The notes beneath the pieces are model-generated. The model saw only the letters and a program-made list of their open reading frames with translations, searched no databases and was not told the DNA's origin. Positions 8,937 through 16,981 of a stretch of 64,000 bases of DNA are shown here, in pieces. The stretch is taken from the NCBI RefSeq assembly GCF_000010665.1, contig NC_012796.1, positions 3,935,501-3,999,500 of the forward strand, given 5' to 3'. The position numbers and the translations under genes are program-made. This stretch comes from Solidesulfovibrio magneticus RS-1. GTDB taxonomy: Bacteria > Desulfobacterota > Desulfovibrionia > Desulfovibrionales > Desulfovibrionaceae. Each line of letters starts with the position of its first letter. Within the stretch, counting starts at the first letter, position 1.

Positions 8937-9824
8937 TCAGCGCTGGACGGTGACGCCAGCGAGTTTTTCGAAGTGGCGGATGATGCTGCCGTGGTCGTCC
9001 TCGCCGCAACCGTCGGCCATCATGGCCTGCATCACTTCCATGACGGCGGCGGTAAAGGGCAGCGGCACATGCAGCTCATGGGCCGTGTTCATGACGTTGT
9101 TCAAATCCTTGGCGTGCAGCTTGATGCGAAAGCCGGGATCGAACTTGCGGTCCATGACCAGCGGGGCCTTGGCGTCCAGCACCGTGCTGCCGGCCAGTCC
9201 CCCGCGTATGGCCTGATAGACGAGATCCGGCTCCACCCCGGCCTTGGCCGCCAGGACCAGCGCCTCGGACATGGCCGCGATGTTGAGCGCCACCACGATC
9301 TGGTTGGCCAGCTTGGCCACGTTGCCGGCCCCGACCTCGCCCACCCGCACCACGGACCCGGCCATGGCCGACAGCACCGGCCTCACCGCCTCGAAATCGG
9401 CCGCCTCGCCGCCGACCATCACCGACAGCGTGCCGTCGATGGCCTTGGGTTCGCCGCCGCTGACCGGCGCGTCCAGAAACCGCACGCCCTTTGCGGCCAG
9501 CTCGGCCGCCACTTCCCGGCTGGTCAGCGGCGCGATGGAACTCATGTCCACGACGTACGTTCCGGGCTTGGCCCCGTGGATGACGCCGGCCTCGCCCAGG
9601 ATCACCTCGCGCACCTGCGGGGAATCCGGCACCATGGTGATGACCAGCTCGCTGGCTGCGGCCACGGCTGCCGGCGACGGGGCGAAGACCGCGCCATGGC
9701 TCGTGACCGCCTCGACATTGGCGGCGGTGCGGCTAAAAACCGTGACCTCGTAGCCGGCCTGCAGCAGATTGCGGCACATGGGCTTGCCCATGATGCCAAG
9801 GCCGATGAATCCTATCTTTTGCAT
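8937..9824 (-). CDS. garR: 2-hydroxy-3-oxopropionate (tartronate semialdehyde) reductase
   Basis: 295 aa, the normal length for the beta-hydroxyacid dehydrogenase family. The N-terminal FIGLGIMGKPMCRNLLQAG dinucleotide motif, DAPVSGGEPKA substrate-binding motif and GAGNVAKLANQI helix with the catalytic lysine are all present. The enzyme reduces tartronate semialdehyde to D-glycerate with NAD(P)H. It lies 123 bp downstream of a hydroxypyruvate-isomerase-like gene on the same strand, the usual pairing in glyoxylate/tetronate catabolism, which supports this over 3-hydroxyisobutyrate dehydrogenase. The exact substrate within the family is inferred. Confidence 0.9.
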   Translation of the reverse strand: MQKIGFIGLGIMGKPMCRNLLQAGYEVTVFSRTAANVEAVTSHGAVFAPSPAAVAAASELVITMVPDSPQVREVILGEAGVIHGAKPGTYVVDMSSIAPLTSREVAAELAAKGVRFLDAPVSGGEPKAIDGTLSVMVGGEAADFEAVRPVLSAMAGSVVRVGEVGAGNVAKLANQIVVALNIAAMSEALVLAAKAGVEPDLVYQAIRGGLAGSTVLDAKAPLVMDRKFDPGFRIKLHAKDLNNVMNTAHELHVPLPFTAAVMEVMQAMMADGCGEDDHGSIIRHFEKLAGVTVQR

Positions 9825-9947
9825 TTATTTCCTCCAAAACGGCCGTCGGGAAGCCGGGACGGCCATGGGCCTGCTCTTCAAGCCCCACGGCCGACGCCGC
9901 CTCCGGGTGATTTCCCGTCGCAGCGTCCAGGCGACGCGCAACAGGCG

Positions 9948-10733
9948 TTACAACGAATAGCCCATGTCCTTGATCCAGCCCAGGGAGGCTAGCGTGTCCG
10001 GCGTGGGCACGTACTCCAGGCCCACGTACCCGTCGTAGCCCAGGCGGTCGAGCTCGGAAAAGATAAAGGGGAAATTGATCTCCCCCGTGCCCGGCTGATG
10101 CCGGCCGGGGTTGTCGGCGATCTGCACGTGACCGATGCGCTTGATGTTGGCGGCAAGGGTCGCGGCGATTTCCCCTTCCTGGCGCTGGGCATGGTAGACG
10201 TCGTACTGCATGGACACGTTGCTGCGGCCGATGGCGTCCAAAAGCGCCATAACCTGGCTCGTGCGGCAGACCACGAAATCCGGGATGTCGTAGCGGTTGA
10301 TGGCCTCGACCACCAGCTCGATGTCGTCGCGCCGCAGCACGTCGGCGGCGTAGACCACGTTGGCGGCCAGCATGTCGAAGGCGTCGGCCTCGGTCTGGCC
10401 CGGGACCAGCTTGCCGGCCAGGCAGTTGAGCCGGGTCACGCCCAGCCTGCGGGCATAGTCCACGGCCCTATGCACGCCGTCGCGAAACTCCTCCACCCGC
10501 GCAGGATCGGCGGCGATGCCCCGATCCCCGGCGGCCCAGTCGCCGCTTGGCAGGTTGAACAGCACCTGGGTCAGGTTGTTGACGTCCAGATGCCAGCGCA
10601 GATCCTTGGCCTCGTAGTCATAAGGAAACAGGTACTCGACCTGCTTGAACCCGGCCTTGGCCGCGGCGGCGAAGCGGTCCAAAAACGGCAGTTCGGTGAA
10701 AAGCATCGTCAGATTGGCGGCAAAACGCGGCAT
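9948..10733 (-). CDS. hyi: Hydroxypyruvate isomerase / 2-oxo-tetronate isomerase-like TIM-barrel protein
   Basis: 261 aa from ATG 10733, behind an AAGGAG site; a longer open frame exists but is not credible. Starts MPRFAANLTMLFTELPFLD, typical of Hyi/OtnI. Metal and substrate residues appear in VVEAINRYDIPDF, MQYDVYHAQRQEG, HVQIADNPGRHQPGTGEI and YVGLEYVP, matching the xylose-isomerase-like superfamily. It interconverts hydroxypyruvate and tartronate semialdehyde, or isomerises 2-oxo-tetronate. It precedes garR on the same strand. A GC-rich repeat and the PEP-synthase-like gene lie upstream. Confidence 0.9.
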   Translation of the reverse strand: MPRFAANLTMLFTELPFLDRFAAAAKAGFKQVEYLFPYDYEAKDLRWHLDVNNLTQVLFNLPSGDWAAGDRGIAADPARVEEFRDGVHRAVDYARRLGVTRLNCLAGKLVPGQTEADAFDMLAANVVYAADVLRRDDIELVVEAINRYDIPDFVVCRTSQVMALLDAIGRSNVSMQYDVYHAQRQEGEIAATLAANIKRIGHVQIADNPGRHQPGTGEINFPFIFSELDRLGYDGYVGLEYVPTPDTLASLGWIKDMGYSL

Positions 10734-10767
10734 GGCGGCTCCTTGCGGTGTTGTGCGACGGGATTTT

Positions 10768-10839
10768 GCCTCCGGCGGCCAGGAGAGGCTCTGCCTCTCC
10801 TGGACCTCTCCGCCGGGGGGCTCAGCCCCCCGGACCCCC
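10768..10839. repeat. GC-rich intergenic hairpin repeat
   Basis: Begins GCCTCCGGCGGCC, then the stem AGGAGAGGC/GCCTCTCCT, then CCGGGGGGC/GCCCCCCGG and GACCCCC. It lies between the start of hyi and the 3' end of the PEP-synthase-like gene and is a member of the dispersed family described under findings. Confidence 0.8.
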
Positions 10840-10877
10840 GACATGGGGTTGCGGGACGGCGACGGGCACGCGACAGG

Positions 10878-13496
10878 TCAGGGCGTTTCCTGGGCGGGCG
10901 GGCTGCCGAAGGTGGCCGGATCGAAGCACGGCGCGCCGGACAGGAAGCAGGCCACCATGGCGTCCATGCTGGCGTCGCTGACCATGAGCATGTCCGTCTG
11001 GCGGGTGAACTGCAACAGTCGCCCCATATGCCCGAGCTGCTCGGCGATGACCTCCCGGGAAAACTTCTGGAAACGCCCCGACACCCGGTCGGACACGGCT
11101 TCCACGGTAAACCCCAGCGCCGTCAGGATGCGGCCGATGGCCGTGGCCCGCCGGGCGCGCTTGACGTCGTCGGCCGCGCCGCCGGAAAACGAAAACGTGA
11201 TGTAGTTCTTGTTGACCGTATGCCCGCAGTAGCAGTCGAGCACGCCGTAGTGGTAGCCTACCCGCGAACTGAAATTGAGGTATTTGTCGGAAATAATCGC
11301 GTAGGATTTCTCGCCGAACCGGTCGGCCCCGGCCTTGGGCTGGGCAATGAGCTGCACGGACATGACCGAGAGAAACCCGCCCAGATTGACGGGACGCAGC
11401 GCCTTGGCCTCTTCGCTGAGCACCAGTCCCGTTAAAAGCGCGGCAAAGGGCTTGGAAGCGATGTCCTGCGGGCGCACCCGTGTTTTTTCCGCCGCTTCGG
11501 GCTGGATGCCGCCGCCCAGGTCGATGATGTGGAGATCAAGGCCGGTGGTGGCGTCCAGGATGTAGGTGCCCCCGCCCTGGCCGGCCACGAGGTCGCTGAC
11601 GGTGAACATGCAGCCGTAAGACCATTCGTGCAGGAGTCTGGTGACGTCATGCAGGCTCGTGCAGGACTCCGGGCGAAATTCCGGAGCCTTGGGATTGAGC
11701 AGCGTGAGCGGCACGACGCGCTTGGCCGCCTCGGCCAAAATGGCGTGGACCTGCGTGCCGGCCATGAAGGCCGGGGCCTCGGCGGCCGTATCGAGCAGGC
11801 TCTCCACCCGCCCCCGGTAGATGCGGCAGCCCGAGGCGTCCACGGTGACGATCTCGCCGTCCCTCAGCACCGTGGTGGCCTGGCCCAGCCCCAGGAGCGT
11901 GGGCACGCCGAACTCCCGGGACAGCGAGGCCATATGGCCGGTGACGCTGCCGTGGTCGGCCACGATGGCCGCCGCCCGTTTCATGGCCACCATGAAGCCC
12001 GGCGAGCTGTGGGGAGCCACCAACACCCCGCCGTCCGGGAAGTCGTCCAGATCCTCGTCGCGGGCCACCAGCCGCACCGGCCCGCAGGCAGCGCCGACGC
12101 AGGCCGTCTGGCCGCCGGAAAGCGCCACTTCGTAGCCCGGAACCGGCGGCGCGGCCTCGGCCCCGGCCTCGGTGAGGGCGGTTAGTTGCCGCGATTGCAG
12201 CACGCAAAGCGCCCCGTCCTCGGCCAGGGCCCACTCCATGTCCTGGGGAAGGCCGAAATGCCGCTCCAGGGCCATGCCCCAGCCGGCCAGGGTATGGGCC
12301 TGCTCCGGGGTCAGACAGGGCAGACGGCGCAGTTCCTCGGCCACGGGCACGTCGGTCAGGCCGCCGGTCGGCGAGGCCACCAGCATTCGGGGCTTGTCGG
12401 CGATATCGGTGGCCGTCGGCTCCAGGCTGTGGCGGTCCAGGCGATAGGCGTCGGGGGTGATGACCCCGTCCACGGCGTAGGGTCCAAGGCCCCAGACGGC
12501 GTTAATGAGCAGTTCGTCGCGGTCCGGAGCCTCGGGCAGCCGGGTGTAGAGCACGCCGGCGGCCTTGGAGGGAATAAGGGCCAGACAGGCGGCGGCCATG
12601 GCCACGTCGTCGTCGGGGATGCCCTTGAGCAGCCGGTAGGACATGGCCCGGGGAGTAAAAAGGCTGGCCAGGACGAATTTATAGGACGCGGCCAGACGGT
12701 CCCGGGAGACGTTTAACATGGTGAGGTACTGGCCGGCGAAGGAGAGTTCGCCGTCCTCGCCGATGGCGCTGGAGCGCACGGCCAACCGCATTCCCGGGCC
12801 GAGGGTTTCTTCCAGCCGGGCGGCGGCAGCGTCGATTTCCCGGGCCACGGCCTGGGGTAGGGGGGCGCGAAGAATGGCGGCCTGGATGTCCTCGGCGGCG
12901 GCGGCCATGGAGGCCGGATCGTCCGGGGCGATGCCCAGGCGGATGCTGGCGATGGTTTCGTAGAGGCCGGCCTCCTCGAAAAAGGCCTGAAAGGCGGCGG
13001 TGGTGACGGCAAAGCCCGGCGGCACGGGCAGCCCGACCCGGCCGGCGATTTCGCCCAGGTTGGCGCACTTGCCCCCGGCCTGGTCCACCATCTCGGCGGT
13101 GATCTCGCCCAGGTCGAGGACAAGGCGGCCCCCGGCCGGGTTGACCCGGGTCTCGATGAGCGCCTTGATCTCGGCCGAAAGCCGCTCCACCAGAGCCAGC
13201 AGCACGGGCTGGGGCCGGCCCGAGAGGCCCTCGTAGCTCTTGATCATGCGGATGGCGTGGAAGATGGCCCGGCTGGTGCGCGACCGGATGAACGCCATGC
13301 CGAACACCGTGCGCCCGCGCAGCATCTCCTCGATTTCCGAGCAGATTTTCAACAGTTCGGTATTGGATTCGAGCAGCGACTGGAACCGGTTGTATTTTTC
13401 CCGGAACACCGCCGCCGACTGGTCGCGGTCGACCGGCGTTTTGCGCCGGGTGAAGCTGGCGGCCAGGTTTTTCAACCCGGCAAGGACCGTGCCCAT
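10878..13496 (-). CDS. PEP/pyruvate-binding (PEP synthase-like) protein with atypical C-terminus
   Basis: 872 aa. The N-terminal ~135 residues are helical (RFQSLLESNTELLKICSEIE). A pyruvate/ATP-binding domain follows (GGKCANLGEIAGRVGLPVPP, LAVRSSAIGEDGELSFAGQY), then a swivelling PEP-utilising domain with the probable phospho-histidine in IVADHGSVTGHMASLSREFG. The C-terminal PEP/pyruvate TIM barrel of PpsA or PPDK is not visible. Instead ~270 unrecognised residues follow (SYGCMFTVSDLVAGQGGG, FSSRVGYHYGVLDCYCGH). It may phosphorylate or dikinase-transfer to a non-standard acceptor. It lies upstream of hyi-garR on the same strand, hinting at C3 metabolism. Confidence 0.85.
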   Translation of the reverse strand: MGTVLAGLKNLAASFTRRKTPVDRDQSAAVFREKYNRFQSLLESNTELLKICSEIEEMLRGRTVFGMAFIRSRTSRAIFHAIRMIKSYEGLSGRPQPVLLALVERLSAEIKALIETRVNPAGGRLVLDLGEITAEMVDQAGGKCANLGEIAGRVGLPVPPGFAVTTAAFQAFFEEAGLYETIASIRLGIAPDDPASMAAAAEDIQAAILRAPLPQAVAREIDAAAARLEETLGPGMRLAVRSSAIGEDGELSFAGQYLTMLNVSRDRLAASYKFVLASLFTPRAMSYRLLKGIPDDDVAMAAACLALIPSKAAGVLYTRLPEAPDRDELLINAVWGLGPYAVDGVITPDAYRLDRHSLEPTATDIADKPRMLVASPTGGLTDVPVAEELRRLPCLTPEQAHTLAGWGMALERHFGLPQDMEWALAEDGALCVLQSRQLTALTEAGAEAAPPVPGYEVALSGGQTACVGAACGPVRLVARDEDLDDFPDGGVLVAPHSSPGFMVAMKRAAAIVADHGSVTGHMASLSREFGVPTLLGLGQATTVLRDGEIVTVDASGCRIYRGRVESLLDTAAEAPAFMAGTQVHAILAEAAKRVVPLTLLNPKAPEFRPESCTSLHDVTRLLHEWSYGCMFTVSDLVAGQGGGTYILDATTGLDLHIIDLGGGIQPEAAEKTRVRPQDIASKPFAALLTGLVLSEEAKALRPVNLGGFLSVMSVQLIAQPKAGADRFGEKSYAIISDKYLNFSSRVGYHYGVLDCYCGHTVNKNYITFSFSGGAADDVKRARRATAIGRILTALGFTVEAVSDRVSGRFQKFSREVIAEQLGHMGRLLQFTRQTDMLMVSDASMDAMVACFLSGAPCFDPATFGSPPAQETP

Positions 13497-13622
13497 GGGT
13501 GTTCTCCGGCAGCAACCGGGGATCATGCCCGGCGCGGGTTGCGGCGCTTTCGCTTTTGCGCCCGGCGGCCTTCCCGGCTATACAGAGGCTTCCCGCCAGC
13601 AGGCGGACCCCGGGAGGCAGCC

Positions 13623-13715
13623 ATGGAAGCCAATTACGCCATCATCGCCATTGTCATCGCCCTGTCCCTGGTCATCGGCGTCTACATCGGCGGCAAGCTG
13701 CGCCGCAAACGCTAA
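13623..13715 (+). CDS. 30-aa single-pass membrane peptide
   Basis: A short frame with a strong GGGAGG ribosome-binding site encodes MEANYAIIAIVIALSLVIGV followed by YIGGKLRRKR. It has one hydrophobic helix of ~18 residues and a basic tail, which predicts N-out/C-in topology. It is divergent from the PEP-synthase-like gene. Its good Shine-Dalgarno site and clean stop make it a likely real small protein. I do not recognise a family. Confidence 0.7.
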   Translation: MEANYAIIAIVIALSLVIGVYIGGKLRRKR

Positions 13716-13760
13716 CGCCCGACATCCCACGAAAATTCCTTTAACCCACCAATCCGCCTC

Positions 13761-13814
13761 CCCCCTTTCAGGGAGGGTCCGGGAGGGGGTTGCCCCCTCC
13801 CGGCCGCCGGAGGC
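13761..13814. repeat. GC-rich intergenic hairpin repeat (reverse orientation)
   Basis: Contains GGGAGGGGG-TTG-CCCCCTCCC followed by GGCCGCCGGAGGC. It lies just downstream of the stop of the minus-strand hybrid kinase, so relative to that gene it is in the usual 3'-end orientation. Confidence 0.8.
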
Positions 13815-13830
13815 ATTCCCCGCCTCCCGC

Positions 13831-16254
13831 CTATTCTTTCAGACGCAACCCCAAAGCCTCGACCAGCCGGTCGAGAATCACGGCGGCGGCGGTGAAATCG
13901 TAGCGGTCCACGGCCTCGCCCAATTCGGCCAGTTGCGGCGGCGCGACCCGGCCAATAAACGCCTCGCGCACCACGGCCATGTCCTCGTCGGCCCGGATGT
14001 TGCCTTCGGCCAGATGTCCGGCCAGACGCCGCAGCGCCGGAGCCAGCCCAGCCGTGTTTGCCCCGGCCGGATGGGGCGTCCTGACCTCCTGGCCGGCGGG
14101 TTCCCGGCCGTCCATGAGGCCTTGGAGAATGGCCAAAAGCTCGCCCTGCTCGAACACCTTGTGCAGGCAGGCGTCCATGCCGGCCTCCAGGCAGCGCGCC
14201 GCCTCGTCCTTGCAGTCGTGGGAAGTCAGGGCCACGATGGGCACGCCCGGGGCGCACGGCGGGGCGACGCTGGCGGCCAGCAGCCGGCGGATGGTGCGGG
14301 CGGCGGTGGGGCCGTCCATCTCGGGCATCTCGATGTCCATGAGGATGAGGTCGAAAGGCCGACCGTCGGGCTTTTGGCCAAAAAGCCGGCGACAGGCGTC
14401 CTTGCCGTTTTCGGCCGTGACCACCTCATGGCCGCCGCTGCGCAGGATCTGGGAAAAAATCGCCCGGTTGAGCTTGGCGTCGTCCACCAGCAGCACCCGC
14501 CAGCAGGGGCCAAGGGAGCAAGCCGGCTCGGGCTCCTTGGGCGGGGCCAGGGAGGCGGCGCTGGCCACGGCCGCGTCCAGGCTTCGGGCAAAGGCGCGCA
14601 GGACGCCCGGGCCGGGCCGGCCGCCCACGGCCAGCACGGTTTCCAGCTCCCGGGCGGCTTCGGCCAAGGGCAAGGCGGCCAGGGTGCCGGCCACGCCTTT
14701 GACGGTATGGGCCAGCCGCCGGGCCGCCTCCAGCTCGCCGTCGGCGATATGCGCCTCCAGGGCGGCGGCGGCGGCGGCATAGTCCCGGACAAACTCGGCG
14801 GCCACGCTGGCCAGCAGGCGTTCGTTGCCCCCGAGCCGACGACGGGCGGCGGCGAGGTCCATGCCCTCGGCCGCGACAGCTGCGGCCGTGCCGTGGGCCG
14901 GAGCGGACACCACCACGCCGGCGGGAGCGGCGTCGCGGCCGCGCGCGGCGGCGGCGGCCGGGGCGATCCACTGGCCCAGGGATGCCAGCAGCCGGTCCAC
15001 CTCCAGGGGCTTGGTCAGATAGTCGTTCATGCCGGCTTCCAGGCAGCGTTCGCGGTCCTCGGCCAGGGCATGGGCGGTCAGGGCCACGATGGGCAGCTCG
15101 GCCGTGCCGGGAAGCTGGCGGATGGCCCGGGTGGCGGCCAGGCCGTCCATGACCGGCATTTGCACGTCCATGAGCACGACGTCGTAGAGCGATGAGCGGA
15201 CCATTTCCACGGCTTCCCGGCCGTTTATGGCCACGTCCACAGCCGCGCCCAGGCTTTCCAGGGTTTCCCGGGCCACCTGTTGGTTGATGGCGTTGTCCTC
15301 GACCAAAAGCACCAACGTGCCGGACAGGGGACGCATGGCCGACGAGACGGCCTCCCGGGGGCGCGGGGCCGGCTTTGGCGCAGCCGGGGCGGGAGCCTGG
15401 ACCGTTCGCTCGCGGCCGGCCTCGCTTGCCCGGGCGAAGGGCACGACAAAACGAAACCGAGTCCCCTGCCCGGCCAGACTCTCCACTTCGAGCACCCCGC
15501 CAAGCAGGGCCACGCCCCGGCTGGCCAGAGCCAGCCCCAGTCCGGTGCCGCCGTAGGGCCGCGACAAGGAACCGTCGGCCTGGGTGAAGGAGTCGAACAT
15601 TTCCGGGATGGCGGCCTTGTCCATGCCGATGCCGGTGTCGGTGACGGCAAAGGCGACTTGCGCCGTCTGGGCGTCGCCGCCGGCCAGATCGGCCTCCAGG
15701 CGCAGGCCACCGCGTTCGGTGAATTTGACGGCGTTGCCGGCCAGATGCCCGAGCACGGCTTCCAGACGGGCGCTGTCGCCGACCAGGACGGCCGGCACGG
15801 CCGGATCCAGACGCACGGCCAGGGTCAGCCCTTTTTCGCGGGCCGCCTCGGCGATGCGCCCAGCCACCCGTTCCAGGGCCTCGGCCGGCTTGAAGGGCGC
15901 GATGGTAAGATCGGCCTGGCCTTTTTCCAAACGCGAAAAATCGGTGATGTCGTCCACCACCTCCAGAAGGCCCCGGGCGGCCTGGGCGATCTTCACCAGA
16001 TAGTCGGCCAACTTGGCGTCGGCGGCCAAGGGCTTGGCCAGATTGGACAGGCCGATGATGGCCGAAAGAGGGGTGCGCATTTCATGGGTCATGCGGGCCA
16101 TGAAATCGGCCTTGGCCTGGCTGCCGGCCTGGGCCTCGGCCCGCAGGCGCTCGATGATGCCCCCGGCTTCGGCCAGGGTCAGGCGCAAGCGGTCCCGTTC
16201 GGCGACGACATCTGCCACAGGGGCCTCGGAGGCCTTTGCGCGCGACTGCTCCAT
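13831..16254 (-). CDS. Hybrid sensor histidine kinase with REC, HPt and second REC domains
   Basis: 807 aa, cytoplasmic (no membrane segment). A short coiled coil precedes HisKA with phosphoacceptor H57 (FMARMTHEMRTPLSAI). HATPase follows (GNAVKF, DTGIGM, GGTGLGLALA). REC1 (~313-428) has D363 in VLMDVQMPVMDG. The HPt domain has H516 (RRLAHTVKGVAGTL). REC2 (~584-700) has D640 in LILMDIEMPEMDG, and the last ~80 residues are helical. The order is that of a multistep phosphorelay kinase. The input domain is lacking or very short, so it may be recruited to a partner. No response-regulator gene is adjacent. Confidence 0.93.
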   Translation of the reverse strand: MEQSRAKASEAPVADVVAERDRLRLTLAEAGGIIERLRAEAQAGSQAKADFMARMTHEMRTPLSAIIGLSNLAKPLAADAKLADYLVKIAQAARGLLEVVDDITDFSRLEKGQADLTIAPFKPAEALERVAGRIAEAAREKGLTLAVRLDPAVPAVLVGDSARLEAVLGHLAGNAVKFTERGGLRLEADLAGGDAQTAQVAFAVTDTGIGMDKAAIPEMFDSFTQADGSLSRPYGGTGLGLALASRGVALLGGVLEVESLAGQGTRFRFVVPFARASEAGRERTVQAPAPAAPKPAPRPREAVSSAMRPLSGTLVLLVEDNAINQQVARETLESLGAAVDVAINGREAVEMVRSSLYDVVLMDVQMPVMDGLAATRAIRQLPGTAELPIVALTAHALAEDRERCLEAGMNDYLTKPLEVDRLLASLGQWIAPAAAAARGRDAAPAGVVVSAPAHGTAAAVAAEGMDLAAARRRLGGNERLLASVAAEFVRDYAAAAAALEAHIADGELEAARRLAHTVKGVAGTLAALPLAEAARELETVLAVGGRPGPGVLRAFARSLDAAVASAASLAPPKEPEPACSLGPCWRVLLVDDAKLNRAIFSQILRSGGHEVVTAENGKDACRRLFGQKPDGRPFDLILMDIEMPEMDGPTAARTIRRLLAASVAPPCAPGVPIVALTSHDCKDEAARCLEAGMDACLHKVFEQGELLAILQGLMDGREPAGQEVRTPHPAGANTAGLAPALRRLAGHLAEGNIRADEDMAVVREAFIGRVAPPQLAELGEAVDRYDFTAAAVILDRLVEALGLRLKE

Positions 16255-16408
16255 GTCTGCTCCGACGACGGAAACGGGCGGCCGGAACAGGCCGGCTCGT
16301 TTCTCTATATTCGCTGTTTCTCGCCGGTTTGCGTGTATACGTCAAGGCCGGGGCAGGCGTTGGACATCACGCCCGTTTGCCGCTACACCCGGAAAAATCG
16401 GAGGCTTC

Positions 16409-16906
16409 ATGGATCTGCCCACGCCGACCCTCGCCCTCTTTGCCGTGGTCGCCGCCGCCGTCGTGGCCGGCGCGGCCGTGGACGTGGCCACCCGCCGCAT
16501 CCCCAACCGGATCACCTTTCCGGCCGCCGTGCTCATCCTGGGCATTCAGGCCTGGTTTTACGGCCTTTCGGGTCTTGGCGACAGCCTGCTCGGCCTGGCC
16601 GGGGCATTGCTCATTTTTCTTATCCCGTACGCCTTTCGGGTGCTGGGCGCGGGCGACGTGAAGCTTCTGGCCGTGGTCGGGGCCGGCCTTGGCCCCTCGG
16701 CTCTGGTCAGTCTGGCGCTTTTCACCAGTCTGGCCGGCGGCGTGCAGATTGCCTTATGGCTGGCGGCCATGCGCCTGTCCCACGGCCGCATCCAGCCCGG
16801 CAAGCGGCTGTGCTACGGCCCGGCCATCGCCGCCGGAGCCCTGGCCGCCATGGCCCTGCCCTTAAACGGCCAGCCCTATCTTTCCATCGCCTTCCCCCAA
16901 TTCTAG
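16409..16906 (+). CDS. A24-family prepilin peptidase (TadV/CpaA-like)
   Basis: 165 aa from ATG 16409 behind GGAGG. It is an integral membrane aspartic protease with about five to six hydrophobic segments. The two catalytic aspartates are in AAVDVATRRIPNRITF and LGAGDVKLLA (GxGD). It lacks the N-terminal methyltransferase and zinc-binding region of PilD, so it is the short TadV/CpaA type that cleaves class III prepilin leaders of Tad/Flp pili. No pilus genes lie in the window. Confidence 0.93.
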   Translation: MDLPTPTLALFAVVAAAVVAGAAVDVATRRIPNRITFPAAVLILGIQAWFYGLSGLGDSLLGLAGALLIFLIPYAFRVLGAGDVKLLAVVGAGLGPSALVSLALFTSLAGGVQIALWLAAMRLSHGRIQPGKRLCYGPAIAAGALAAMALPLNGQPYLSIAFPQF

Positions 16907-16981
16907 GCCGGGGATTGTGAGCCGTCCGGGTTTGGCCTAAGGATGGTCCCAGACCCCACCCCACGCCGGAGGCCAGCCGCC

